This document shows positions 24,778-33,860 of a DNA stretch of 53,320 bases, piece after piece; within the stretch, counting starts at the first letter, position 1; each line of letters starts with the position of its first letter. The stretch lies in NCBI GenBank assembly GCA_051653625.1, contig JBOFWM010000025.1, positions 1 to 53,320 on the forward strand. The letters are read 5' to 3'. Under the pieces are notes generated by a model. The model made no database searches. It worked only from the letters and a program-made list of their open reading frames with translations, and was not told the origin of the DNA. The position numbers were made by a program, and so were the translations under genes. Source of the stretch: SFDP01 sp051653625 (GTDB lineage: Bacteria; Bacillota; Clostridia; Lachnospirales; Lachnospiraceae).

Positions 24778-26001
24778 ATGAAAAGGATAGATGGCGGAGT
24801 AACATTTCCAAAAGGTTTTTTTGCAGCAAGTACAATGGCAGGAGTAAAATATAAAGATCGTTTAGATATGGCAATGATTTATAGCGAGGTTCCTGCACAT
24901 GTTGCGGGAGTATTTACGAAAAATGTAGTAAAGGCAGCATGCGTAAAATGGGATCAAAAAATTGTAAAAGAAGAAGAAACAGTAAGAGCGATTGTTGTGA
25001 ATTCTGGAATTGCAAATGCTTGTACAGGAGAAGAAGGATATTCTTATTGCAAGGAAACTTGTGAGGTTGCTGGAGAAAATTTAAATATTAAACCACAAGA
25101 AGTATTAGTTGCATCAACTGGAGTCATTGGAATGCAACTTCCTATGGAAAAAATTAAAGCGGGTGTTGCAACATTATCAAATCATTTAGTGGATACAAGA
25201 GAAGGTGCGCATGATGCAGCAAAAGCAATTATGACAACAGATACTGTAGCAAAAGAAGTAGCGTTGTCATTTACTATTGGAGGAAAAGAAGTACGTATTG
25301 CTGGAATGTGCAAAGGATCTGGAATGATACATCCAAATATGTGTACGATGTTAGGGTTTGTGACAACAGACTTAAATATTTCAAAAGAATTATTACAAGA
25401 AGCATTAAAAGAAAATGTAGAAGATACCTTTAATATGATATCGGTAGACGGAGATACTTCTACAAATGACACGGTACTTGTTTTAGCAAATGGTTGTGCA
25501 GAAAATGAAGAAATTATTACTAAGAATGAAGATTATGAAACTTTTTTACATGCATTACACGAAGTAAATAGACTGCTTGCGATGAAAATTGCAGGGGATG
25601 GAGAAGGTGCAACTGCTCTATTTGAAACTACTGTTATTAATGCAGCTTCAAAAAATGATGCAAGAATACTTGCAAAATCAGTAATTTGTTCTTCTTTAAC
25701 AAAAGCAGCAATTTTTGGACATGATGCAAATTGGGGAAGAATTCTATGTGCATTAGGATATAGTGGTGCAACATTTGATCCAGAACAAATTGAATTGTAT
25801 TTCAAAGGCGAAAAGGACGAAATTCAAATCTTTAAAGATGGCGTAGCAACGGATTATTCGGAGGAAAAAGCAACATCTATTCTTTCAGAAGAAAAAGTAA
25901 CGGTTCTTGTAGATATGAAAATGGGAAATGAAACGGCGACAGCATGGGGTTGTGATTTATCTTATGATTATGTAAAAATAAATGCAGATTATAGATCTTA
26001 A
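24778..26001 (+). CDS. argJ: Glutamate N-acetyltransferase / amino-acid acetyltransferase
   Basis: A 407-residue ArgJ. It matures by self-cleavage before a Thr nucleophile; here the motif is MCTMLGF with Thr190, preceded by Cys189 where Ala is common. GGVTFPKGFFAAS at the N-terminus, VVNSGIANACTG, MCKGSGMIHPN and FGHDANWGRI all fit. It transfers acetyl from N-acetylornithine to glutamate and may also use acetyl-CoA. The start at 24778 has GGAAGGGG about 9 nt upstream; the ATG at 24757 precedes that ribosome-binding site and would add seven unusual residues. Confidence 0.95.
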   Translation: MKRIDGGVTFPKGFFAASTMAGVKYKDRLDMAMIYSEVPAHVAGVFTKNVVKAACVKWDQKIVKEEETVRAIVVNSGIANACTGEEGYSYCKETCEVAGENLNIKPQEVLVASTGVIGMQLPMEKIKAGVATLSNHLVDTREGAHDAAKAIMTTDTVAKEVALSFTIGGKEVRIAGMCKGSGMIHPNMCTMLGFVTTDLNISKELLQEALKENVEDTFNMISVDGDTSTNDTVLVLANGCAENEEIITKNEDYETFLHALHEVNRLLAMKIAGDGEGATALFETTVINAASKNDARILAKSVICSSLTKAAIFGHDANWGRILCALGYSGATFDPEQIELYFKGEKDEIQIFKDGVATDYSEEKATSILSEEKVTVLVDMKMGNETATAWGCDLSYDYVKINADYRS

Positions 26002-26022
26002 TGAGGAAAGGTGGATTAGAAG

Positions 26023-26910
26023 TTGAAAGAAATGGAAATAAATGATGTAATGAAAAAGGCCGAAGTATTAATTGAGGCATTGCCATATATTAGAAAATTT
26101 AATCGTAAAGTAATTGTGGTAAAATACGGTGGATCGGCTATGAGTAATGAAGAATTACAAAAAAATGTAATTCAAGATGTTACTTTATTAAAATTAGTAG
26201 GATTTAAACCAATTATTGTACATGGTGGTGGTAAGGCGATTAGTTCATGGGTAGATAAAGTTGGAAAAGAAACAGAATTTGTCAACGGACTTCGAGTTAC
26301 AGATGAAGAAACCATGGAAATTGCAGAAATGGTACTTGGAAGAGTAAATAAAAACTTAGTACGAATGGTGCAAGAATTAGGAGTAAATGCCATAGGCCTT
26401 AGTGGAAAAGATGGCGGAATGTTAAATGTTAAGAAAAAATTATCGAATGGTGAAGATATAGGATACGTTGGTGAAATAAAAAAAGTAGATTCCAAAATTA
26501 TTATGGATTTATTAGACAAAGATTTTCTTCCAATTATTGCGCCAGTTGGACTTGATGATGATTTTAATACATACAATATTAACGCAGACGATGCAGCTTG
26601 TGCGATAGCAAAAGAAATCGGTGCAGATAAATTAGTATTTTTAACAGATATTGAGGGATTATATAAAGATATTAATGATAAATCTACATTTATTTCTCGT
26701 ATTACTGCAAGCGAAGCAGATGCATTAATTACAGATGGATTTATTGGCGGAGGGATGTTGCCAAAACTTCATAATTGTACATCCGCAGTTAAAAATGGAG
26801 TAGATCGCGTACATATTTTAGATGGTAGACTTCCACATTGTTTACTTTTAGAAATATTTACAAAAAAAGGAATAGGAACAGCGATCATACAAGATAAGGA
26901 AGGGTATTAA
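26023..26910 (+). CDS. argB: Acetylglutamate kinase
   Basis: A 295-residue amino-acid kinase with VVKYGGSAM, the HGGGKAIS substrate loop, GLSGKDGGML and FIGGGMLPKL. It phosphorylates N-acetylglutamate, the usual feedback-inhibited step. The TTG start at 26023 has AAAGGTGG 8 nt upstream; ATG at 26032 is possible but 17 nt from it. It is followed after one base by argD. Confidence 0.96.
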   Translation: MKEMEINDVMKKAEVLIEALPYIRKFNRKVIVVKYGGSAMSNEELQKNVIQDVTLLKLVGFKPIIVHGGGKAISSWVDKVGKETEFVNGLRVTDEETMEIAEMVLGRVNKNLVRMVQELGVNAIGLSGKDGGMLNVKKKLSNGEDIGYVGEIKKVDSKIIMDLLDKDFLPIIAPVGLDDDFNTYNINADDAACAIAKEIGADKLVFLTDIEGLYKDINDKSTFISRITASEADALITDGFIGGGMLPKLHNCTSAVKNGVDRVHILDGRLPHCLLLEIFTKKGIGTAIIQDKEGY

Positions 26911-26911
26911 A

Positions 26912-28090
26912 ATGGAAGGTCATATTAAGGAAGCGGAAGAGGTGTTATTACACACTTATAATAGATATCAAATTATTTTAGACAAAGGCGAAGATGTTTT
27001 TTTATATGATGTAACGGGTAAAAAATATCTTGACTTTTGCTCGGGAATTGCTGTTTTTGCTTTGGGGTATAAAAATGAAGCATTTAATAATGCATTAAAA
27101 GATCAAATTGACCGTTTGATTCATACTTCAAACTATTATTATAACATGCCAGCAATTCGTGCAGCGAAGGCGATTACAGATGCTGCAAAATTAGATCGTG
27201 TTTTCTTTACAAATAGTGGAGCGGAAGCAATTGAAGGTGCATTAAAGGCAGCCATAAAATATGCATTTTTAAAAGATGGAAAAACAGATCATGAAATTAT
27301 TGCTATGAATCATTCTTTTCATGGAAGAACATTAGGTGCATTGTCTATAACAGGGAATAAAGCATATAGAGAACCTTTTGAACCACTTATTGGAAATGTA
27401 TCATTTGCAAATATGAATGATTTTGAAAGTGTGGAAGCGCTCGTTACGGATAAAACATGTGCCATTATATTTGAAACAGTGCAAGGAGAGGGAGGAATCC
27501 ATCCAGCAACAAAAGAGTTTATGGAAAAGGTGCGCGCATTATGTGATGAAAAAGATATTTTATTAATTCTTGATGAAATACAATGTGGAATGGGAAGAAC
27601 AGGCACTATGTTTGCTTGGCATAAGTTTGGAATAAAACCAGATATTATGGCCTGTGCAAAAGCATTGGGATGCGGAGTTCCAGTAGGAGCATTTTTAATG
27701 ACAGAACACGTTGCACAACACTCTTTAGTGGCAGGAGATCATGGAACAACATACGGTGGAAATCCATTGGCTGCAGCAGCAATTAATGCCGTTTTTTCAG
27801 AATTTGACAATAGAAATGTATTAGACAATGTAAAAACAGTTGGTAGTTATTTAGAAGAACGTTTAGAGGAATTAGTAAAAAAATATGATTTTATCACTAC
27901 AAGACGTGGAGTTGGGTTGATGCAAGGACTTGAATTTTCAATTCCTGTTTCTGAAATTATTAAAAAAGCCATAGATAATGGATTGATTATTATTAATGCA
28001 GGAACGCATATTATTCGTTTTGTTCCACCACTTATTATTACAAAAGAACATGTAGATGAGATGATATCAATTTTAGAAGCTTCTTTTTAG
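26912..28090 (+). CDS. argD: Acetylornithine aminotransferase
   Basis: A 392-residue class-III aminotransferase. FFTNSGAEAIEGALK, NHSFHGRTLGALS, LILDEIQCGMGRTG and the PLP Lys250 in ACAKALGCGVPVGAF are intact. It makes N-acetylornithine from the semialdehyde. It is the last arginine gene of the operon; the next gene starts 21 nt on. Confidence 0.95.
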   Translation: MEGHIKEAEEVLLHTYNRYQIILDKGEDVFLYDVTGKKYLDFCSGIAVFALGYKNEAFNNALKDQIDRLIHTSNYYYNMPAIRAAKAITDAAKLDRVFFTNSGAEAIEGALKAAIKYAFLKDGKTDHEIIAMNHSFHGRTLGALSITGNKAYREPFEPLIGNVSFANMNDFESVEALVTDKTCAIIFETVQGEGGIHPATKEFMEKVRALCDEKDILLILDEIQCGMGRTGTMFAWHKFGIKPDIMACAKALGCGVPVGAFLMTEHVAQHSLVAGDHGTTYGGNPLAAAAINAVFSEFDNRNVLDNVKTVGSYLEERLEELVKKYDFITTRRGVGLMQGLEFSIPVSEIIKKAIDNGLIIINAGTHIIRFVPPLIITKEHVDEMISILEASF

Positions 28091-28111
28091 GAAAAAAGAA
28101 AGGGAAAAAGA

Positions 28112-29533
28112 ATGAAGTTAAAAAAAAGAATGCTTAGTGTAGTAATCGTCCTTGGATTGTTTTTTGGAACAATCGGTGTTAGTTATTGGACACAAGAGGA
28201 AGGAACAATCGATGTTTTTGATGACACAAAATCGTTATATATTTGGTATACAGATGATGCATTGACAGATTATCTAGCAAGCATGGCACTTCGCTATACA
28301 AACGAATATGGTGTTAGGGTTGTACCTTATTTACAATCTGGGTTAGAGTATATTGAAAATATTTATGATACATCTTTAAATACAGTTGTGTATCCTGATT
28401 TGTTTATTGTAAGCAACGATTCGATTGAAAAGGCATATTTATCTGGACTAGCTGTAGAAGTAAAAGATGTAAATGAAATTGTTACAGATAAAAACTTCTC
28501 TCAATCCGCACTAGATGCTGTTACGTATCATGGGAAATATTATGGATATCCTTATTATTTTGAAACGAGTGTATTACTTTATAACAAAACATATTTAGAA
28601 GAAATAACAAGGAAGAAAATTCAAACAGAATTAGAACATCAAATTGGAGAAGAAGCCCAACAAATGGCGGAAGAAAATACACCTTTGGTTGACGAGGAAA
28701 TAGAAGTAGAAACGATTGGATACTCAGAGGAAGAGATGACAGAATTGATAGCACAAAGAATGCCAACTTTAATTCCAAAAACATTTGATGAACTTTATAC
28801 ATTTGCAGATGAATTTGATGCGCCAGAACAAGTAGAAGGAATTTTCAAATGGGATGTGGAAGATATTTTCTTTAATTATTTTTTTGTTGGGAATTATATT
28901 TCTGTCGGTGGAGAAGCAGGAGATAAGAAAGAAGAAATTAGTATTTATAATGAAGATGCCGTTGTTGCACTTCAAACATATCAAGATTTAAGCTCCTTTT
29001 TTTCTATTGAAGCAGATGAAGTTGCTTATGATACTGTGATTCAAGAATTTATGGATGGAAAACTTGTATTTACAACAGCTACCTCAGAGATTATACGTAA
29101 ATTAGAAGAAGCAAAGGAAAATGGGGAGTTTAAGTATGAATATGGCGTTGCTATGATTCCAGATGTAACACAAGATTTGCATACAAGAAATCTTTCTGTA
29201 ACAAATGCTATTTTAATTAATGGATATAGTCAAATGCAAGAAAGTGCAAATGATTTTGCTCGATTTTTAGTAGAAGAAAATGCAAATTCTTTATATGAAA
29301 AAACAGGAAAAATTGCTGCAAATAAAAATGTGGCTTATGAAAATAAGGGAATTGATACATTTCTAGGAGAATATGCATGTTCTATTTCTATGCCCAAAAT
29401 GATGGTGACTAGTAATTTCTGGGTAAATATGGAGATTACATTTACTAAGATTTGGAAAGGAAATAATGTTTCAGACGAGTTGAAAAAACTATCAGAACAA
29501 ATTATATCTCAAGTAAATGGGATAGAAGAATAA
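28112..29533 (+). CDS. Orphan extracellular solute-binding protein, membrane-anchored
   Basis: A 473-residue type-1 (MalE-like) solute-binding protein. The N-terminus has a positively charged start and one hydrophobic segment (about residues 7-26) without a lipobox Cys, so it is either secreted or held by an uncleaved anchor. YYGYPYYFETSVLLYNK, TFDELYTFADEF and FMDGKLVFTTATSEI are typical of the family. Residues about 168-225 form a Glu/Gln-rich, probably helical insertion. No permease or ATPase genes are beside it; it follows argD by 21 nt and may be read through from the arginine operon. The ligand is unknown. Confidence 0.8.
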   Translation: MKLKKRMLSVVIVLGLFFGTIGVSYWTQEEGTIDVFDDTKSLYIWYTDDALTDYLASMALRYTNEYGVRVVPYLQSGLEYIENIYDTSLNTVVYPDLFIVSNDSIEKAYLSGLAVEVKDVNEIVTDKNFSQSALDAVTYHGKYYGYPYYFETSVLLYNKTYLEEITRKKIQTELEHQIGEEAQQMAEENTPLVDEEIEVETIGYSEEEMTELIAQRMPTLIPKTFDELYTFADEFDAPEQVEGIFKWDVEDIFFNYFFVGNYISVGGEAGDKKEEISIYNEDAVVALQTYQDLSSFFSIEADEVAYDTVIQEFMDGKLVFTTATSEIIRKLEEAKENGEFKYEYGVAMIPDVTQDLHTRNLSVTNAILINGYSQMQESANDFARFLVEENANSLYEKTGKIAANKNVAYENKGIDTFLGEYACSISMPKMMVTSNFWVNMEITFTKIWKGNNVSDELKKLSEQIISQVNGIEE

Positions 29534-29538
29534 CCAAG

Positions 29539-29599
29539 ACCAATCATGGCAATCCTATAAAAATACTTTAAATTTAGTAGGAGGAAAAACATGATTGGT
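29539..29599 (+). promoter_or_regulatory. Inverted repeat that would pair with the start codon of the DMT gene
   Basis: ACCAATCATG (29539-29548) is perfectly complementary to CATGATTGGT (29590-29599), which contains the ATG at 29591 and runs into seven T residues. The 41-nt loop holds the AGGAGG site. The pairing could hide the start codon, or act with the T-run as a terminator. No other support. Confidence 0.45.
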
Positions 29600-30025
29600 T
29601 TTTTTATTGCAATTTTATCTGGAGTTTTAATGAGCATACAAGGGGTATTTAATACACAAGTTACGAAAGCATCAAGTATATGGGTGACTAATATTTTGGT
29701 ACAAGGTTTGGCACTTCTAGTTTGTCTGATTATATGGGCAATTAGCGATAAAACACCTATAACACAGGGACTAAAGGTGGAACCTAAATATATGCTTTTA
29801 GGTGGTGTCATTGGTGCAGGGATCACGTATACCGTAATAAAAAGTATGGATTCACTAGGTCCAGCGAAGGCAGTTATGATTATTGTAATTGCACAATTAC
29901 TTGTTGCGTATCTTATTGAGTTATTTGGTATTTGGGGCGTGGAAAAACAAGAATTTTCGTGGAATAGACTTTTAGGAATGGCCATAGCAATTGTTGGAGT
30001 CATACTTTTTAAATGGAATGGATAA
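29591..30025 (+). CDS. DMT-family membrane protein, YdcZ (DUF606) type
   Basis: A 144-residue membrane protein with five hydrophobic segments. ILSGVLMSIQGVFNTQ, the GGVIGAGITYTVIKSMDSLGPAKAV stretch and the C-terminal GMAIAIVGVILF are typical of the YdcZ family, half the size of EamA transporters, which probably act as dimers. Substrate unknown. Start preceded by AGGAGG. Confidence 0.85.
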   Translation: MIGFFIAILSGVLMSIQGVFNTQVTKASSIWVTNILVQGLALLVCLIIWAISDKTPITQGLKVEPKYMLLGGVIGAGITYTVIKSMDSLGPAKAVMIIVIAQLLVAYLIELFGIWGVEKQEFSWNRLLGMAIAIVGVILFKWNG

Positions 30026-30106
30026 AATAAAATGTTTTACTTGTATTGTGTGGAAATTTCTTATAGAATAAAAACGATAAGTATACGGGACTTTCATTTA
30101 TGAAAA

Positions 30107-30718
30107 ATGCTTATGAAAATAAGAAAATTAATCATAATTTTTTGTTTTTCTTGCATGTTTCTTGCTTGTAAGAAAAACAAAAGTGAATTATTTTTACAAA
30201 TTCAAGAAAGTAGTGAAGTTGTAGAAGAAACAAAAGAAACAATACCACTTGAAGAGGTAGTGCAAGAAGAAATAGTTGTGCATATTATAGGACAAGTAGT
30301 AAATCCTGGAGTATATAAAATGAAACAGGGAGAGCGTATTGTGGATGTAATTAAATATGCGGGCGGATTTTTAGATGATGCAAATAAAGAGGCATTAAAT
30401 CTTGCGACAAAAGTAGTAGATGGGATGAAGATAATCGTTCCGTCTATTTATGATGTTTTAGAAGAAAATGAAGAATCCTATATTGAATACAAAGAGGAGT
30501 ATTTAAACGAAAATACAGCCAATGGGATGGTAAATATTAATACTGCAGATGTTGCAACATTATGTACTTTGTCAGGAGTAGGAGAAAGTAGGGCAAAGAG
30601 TATTATTGCATATAGAGAACAGAATGGAGCCTTTAAAACAATAGAAGAAATAATGAATGTGTCAGGAATTAAAGAAGGAAGTTTTTTGAAAATAAAAGAT
30701 AGTATCTGTGTAGAGTGA
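30107..30718 (+). CDS. comEA: ComEA-like DNA-binding lipoprotein
   Basis: A 203-residue protein with an N-terminal lipoprotein signal (SCMFLAC, Cys21), an acidic linker, an SLBB domain (about 65-120, VVHIIGQVVNPGVYKM) and a C-terminal double helix-hairpin-helix (about 140-203, VNINTADVATLCTLSGVGESRAKSII). ComEA binds incoming DNA outside the membrane and passes it to ComEC. Most ComEA proteins have a simple transmembrane anchor; the lipobox here is unusual. The start at 30107 has no strong ribosome-binding site; M3 at 30113 is an alternative. Ten nt separate it from the response regulator gene. Confidence 0.88.
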   Translation: MLMKIRKLIIIFCFSCMFLACKKNKSELFLQIQESSEVVEETKETIPLEEVVQEEIVVHIIGQVVNPGVYKMKQGERIVDVIKYAGGFLDDANKEALNLATKVVDGMKIIVPSIYDVLEENEESYIEYKEEYLNENTANGMVNINTADVATLCTLSGVGESRAKSIIAYREQNGAFKTIEEIMNVSGIKEGSFLKIKDSICVE

Positions 30719-30728
30719 GGAGAGAGGT

Positions 30729-31406
30729 ATGGGCCAAAAAGTTTTAGTAGTAGATGATGAAAAGTTGATTGTAAAAGGAATTAGTTTTAGTTTAGAGCAA
30801 GATGGAATGGAAGTTACTACAGCCTTTGATGGAGAAGAGGCAGTTGAATATGCAAAAAAAATCAATTTTGACATTATTTTATTAGATGTGATGCTGCCAA
30901 AATTAAATGGATTTGAAGTATGTCAACAGATTCGAGAGTTTTCAAAAGTTCCAATTATTATGCTTACTGCAAAAGGTGATGATATGGATAAAATATTAGG
31001 ATTGGATTATGGTGCAGATGATTATATTACGAAACCATTTAATATTTTAGAAGTAAAAGCTAGAATTAAAGCGATTATGAGACGTGTTCGTGTAGAAGTA
31101 AAAGATAAAGTGTTAATTGCAGGAGAAATGAAATTAGATTGTGATGGGCGAAGAGTTTATATCAGTGGAAATGAAGTGAATTTAACGGCAAAAGAATTTG
31201 ATGTTTTAGAATTATTGATATTAAATCCAAATCGTGTATATAGTCGTGAAATGTTACTGAATCTAGTTTGGGGCGCTGAATATCCTGGAGATGTACGAAC
31301 AGTAGATGTACATATAAGAAGACTTAGAGAAAAAATAGAAATAAATCCAAGTGAACCAGGGTTTGTACATACAAAATGGGGAATCGGATATTATTTTAAA
31401 GTGTAG
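30729..31406 (+). CDS. OmpR-family response regulator
   Basis: A 225-residue regulator with a receiver domain (VVDDEK, phospho-acceptor Asp53 in ILLDVMLPKLNG, Lys in DYITKPF) and a C-terminal winged helix (LTAKEFDVLELLI, RTVDVHIRRLREKIE). It should be phosphorylated by the kinase encoded 28 nt downstream. It resembles WalR/PhoP-type regulators in general form; target genes are unknown. Confidence 0.94.
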   Translation: MGQKVLVVDDEKLIVKGISFSLEQDGMEVTTAFDGEEAVEYAKKINFDIILLDVMLPKLNGFEVCQQIREFSKVPIIMLTAKGDDMDKILGLDYGADDYITKPFNILEVKARIKAIMRRVRVEVKDKVLIAGEMKLDCDGRRVYISGNEVNLTAKEFDVLELLILNPNRVYSREMLLNLVWGAEYPGDVRTVDVHIRRLREKIEINPSEPGFVHTKWGIGYYFKV

Positions 31407-31434
31407 TGATCTTTTGAAAAGAGGAAAGTATAAC

Positions 31435-32892
31435 ATGATAAAAAAACTACAAAAAATAAGGGATAAAGTTCCTTTTTTAAAAAGTCTTCGGATTCGTATT
31501 TTTACATTACTGCTTAGTATTGGAATTATTCCAAGTGTTGTTATTAGTTATACCTTGATTAATAATTATACAGAATGGGCTGTAAATGTGCGTGCTTCTG
31601 AAGTTTCCAATCAATTTCGAATTATTGCAAATCATTTAATTGCGTATAATTATTTGCAAGATCCATCTTCAGAAGTAATCAATGCTGAATTGGATCAATT
31701 ATCAAATTTATATGATGGAAGAGTTTTAATAATAAATAGCAATTTTAAAGTTGTAAAAGATACTTATGGAATTAGTGAAGGAAAATATGTTATTTCTCAA
31801 GAGGTGATTAAGTGCTTTAAGGGGGAAAATAGTTCTCAGTATATTCCAAGTACAGGTTTTGTTGAAATGACGGTTCCGATTCTAGATTCTGCGCAAGGAA
31901 AAGATGCGGAACAAATTGTAAATGGTGTTATGCTTATGAGTGTTGGTACAGATTCCATTGTATTAACAACAGAAATTTTAAGAAATAAAGCTTTTATCAT
32001 ATTATTTGCTATGGGAATTATATTAATTGGAATTTCATTTGTGATTAGTAAAGTATTGTTTGAACCTTTTAATAAAGTTACAAAAGCAATTAAGGAAGTA
32101 AAAGAAGGATATACAGATGAAGCACTTGAGGTTCCAGATTATGAGGAAACAAAACATATTATTGAAGCATTTAATAGTGTGTTAAGCCGTATGAGAATAT
32201 TGGATGAATCAAGAAAAGAATTTGTATCAAATGTATCTCATGAATTAAAAACACCACTTACTTCTATGAAAGTTCTTGCAGATTCGCTTATTATGCAAGA
32301 GGATGCGCCGTTAGAATTATATCAAGAATTTATGATTGATATTGGAGCAGAGATTGAACGGGAAAATAAAATTATCAACGATTTACTATCTCTTGTTAAA
32401 TTAGATAAGACAAAGGCAGAGTTGAATATTGAAACAATTGATGTAAAAGAGTTGATTGAGTTAATTTTAAAGAGATTGCGTCCTATTGCAAATAAACATA
32501 ACATAGAAATTATTTTTGAATGCATCAGACCAATTGTTGCAGAAATCGATGAGGTGAAAATAACGCTTGCATTGTCAAACTTAATTGAAAATGCGATTAA
32601 GTATAATAGTGAAGAAGGATATGTGCATATAACGCTAGATGGAGATCATCAGTATTTTACAGTAGAAGTACAAGATTCGGGGATTGGTATTCCAGAAGAC
32701 TCTTTAGAGCATATTTTTGAACGATTTTATCGTGTAGATAAATCACATTCTAGAGAAATTGGTGGAACAGGATTAGGTCTTGCTATTACAAGAAATGCCA
32801 TTTTGATGCATAGAGGATCAGTAAAGGTCTTAAGTGTTGAAGGAGAAGGCAGCAGTTTTTTTGTTAAAATTCCATTATTTCATGTGAAATAG
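31435..32892 (+). CDS. HAMP sensor histidine kinase
   Basis: A 485-residue kinase: transmembrane segments at about 22-42 and 186-205, an extracellular domain of about 140 residues between them, HAMP at about 205-255, HisKA with His269 in FVSNVSHELKTPLTS, and an HATPase domain with NLIENAIKYN, DSGIGIPEDSLEHIFERFYR and GGTGLGLAI. The start at 31435 has GAGGAAAG upstream; an earlier in-frame start would lie inside the regulator gene. It should sense an envelope signal and phosphorylate the adjacent regulator. Confidence 0.94.
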   Translation: MIKKLQKIRDKVPFLKSLRIRIFTLLLSIGIIPSVVISYTLINNYTEWAVNVRASEVSNQFRIIANHLIAYNYLQDPSSEVINAELDQLSNLYDGRVLIINSNFKVVKDTYGISEGKYVISQEVIKCFKGENSSQYIPSTGFVEMTVPILDSAQGKDAEQIVNGVMLMSVGTDSIVLTTEILRNKAFIILFAMGIILIGISFVISKVLFEPFNKVTKAIKEVKEGYTDEALEVPDYEETKHIIEAFNSVLSRMRILDESRKEFVSNVSHELKTPLTSMKVLADSLIMQEDAPLELYQEFMIDIGAEIERENKIINDLLSLVKLDKTKAELNIETIDVKELIELILKRLRPIANKHNIEIIFECIRPIVAEIDEVKITLALSNLIENAIKYNSEEGYVHITLDGDHQYFTVEVQDSGIGIPEDSLEHIFERFYRVDKSHSREIGGTGLGLAITRNAILMHRGSVKVLSVEGEGSSFFVKIPLFHVK

Positions 32893-32905
32893 GAAAGGAT
32901 CGATA

Positions 32906-33850
32906 ATGTTAAAAAAGTTAAAAATAATGGGAACCATACTGTTATTGAGTCTACTATTTGTACAAGGATGTAGCAAGTATAATTCAGACAGTGATGAAAA
33001 CAGTCATTATGATATTTATTATTTAGATAAAGATGAGACAACGATTGTGTCACAAGAATATCAGGCAACTCATACGACTAATCAGAAAGAATTATTAGTA
33101 GAAGAGTTGTTAATAGCAATGGAAGAAGGAGCCCACCGTGTAGATGTAAAACCGATCATTTCAGAGTTTTCAATAGTTGATTTTGAATTAAAGGAAAATC
33201 ATCTTACTTTAAACATGGACACAAAATATAAGGAGCTTCCACCTACTACTGAAATCCTTGTGCGTGCTGCACTTGTTCGAAGTCTGACAGAAATTGAAGG
33301 AATTGAATACGTTTCTTTTTTAGTGCGTGGTGAAGTACTGCTAGATAATTTAGGAAATGCAGTAGGGAGTTTAAATCGTGGCATGTTTCTAGATAACGAA
33401 GGAGATGAAATTAATGCATTTGAACGTGTTAATCTTTTATTGTATTTTACTAATAAAGAGGGAGATGCTTTAGTTTCTACGCTGAGAACTTTAGAATACA
33501 GTACAAATCTTTCGGTAGAACGATTAGTAGTAGAGCAATTAATTGCAGGTCCAGTATATACAGGTATACATGAGGAAGAACGGACGATTTATCCAACGAT
33601 TTCGCCAGATACGAAAGTAATAAGTGTAACAACAAAAGATGGAATCTGTTATGTAAATCTTGATGAATCATTTCTTGTGACACCAAATAATATATCTCCA
33701 GAAATTGCTGTTTATTCCATTGTAAATTCTTTGGTAGAGTTATCTAATATTAATAAAGTGCAAATTTTGATTCGTGGAGAATCAAGTTACAGTATAGGAG
33801 AAAACTTAAATTTTTCTACTTTGTTTGAGCGAAATTTAGAGCTTAGATAG
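32906..33850 (+). CDS. Lipoprotein with two GerMN domains
   Basis: A 314-residue protein with a lipoprotein signal (LLFVQGC, Cys near 23) and two GerMN-like domains (about 60-165 and 195-305), each with strands ending in a YVSFLVRGE or VQILIRGE motif. GerMN domains occur in the spore germination protein GerM and in envelope proteins next to two-component systems. It follows the kinase by 13 nt and may act as its extracellular partner; that link is positional. Confidence 0.85.
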   Translation: MLKKLKIMGTILLLSLLFVQGCSKYNSDSDENSHYDIYYLDKDETTIVSQEYQATHTTNQKELLVEELLIAMEEGAHRVDVKPIISEFSIVDFELKENHLTLNMDTKYKELPPTTEILVRAALVRSLTEIEGIEYVSFLVRGEVLLDNLGNAVGSLNRGMFLDNEGDEINAFERVNLLLYFTNKEGDALVSTLRTLEYSTNLSVERLVVEQLIAGPVYTGIHEEERTIYPTISPDTKVISVTTKDGICYVNLDESFLVTPNNISPEIAVYSIVNSLVELSNINKVQILIRGESSYSIGENLNFSTLFERNLELR

Positions 33851-33860
33851 GAGGCATGTA

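Noticed and set aside
26172..26576. 134-codon open frame antisense to argB
   Set aside because: Shadow frame lying inside a conserved gene.
29509..30003. 164-codon open frame antisense to the YdcZ-like gene
   Set aside because: No family resemblance and no ribosome-binding site; mirrors the membrane-protein frame on the plus strand.
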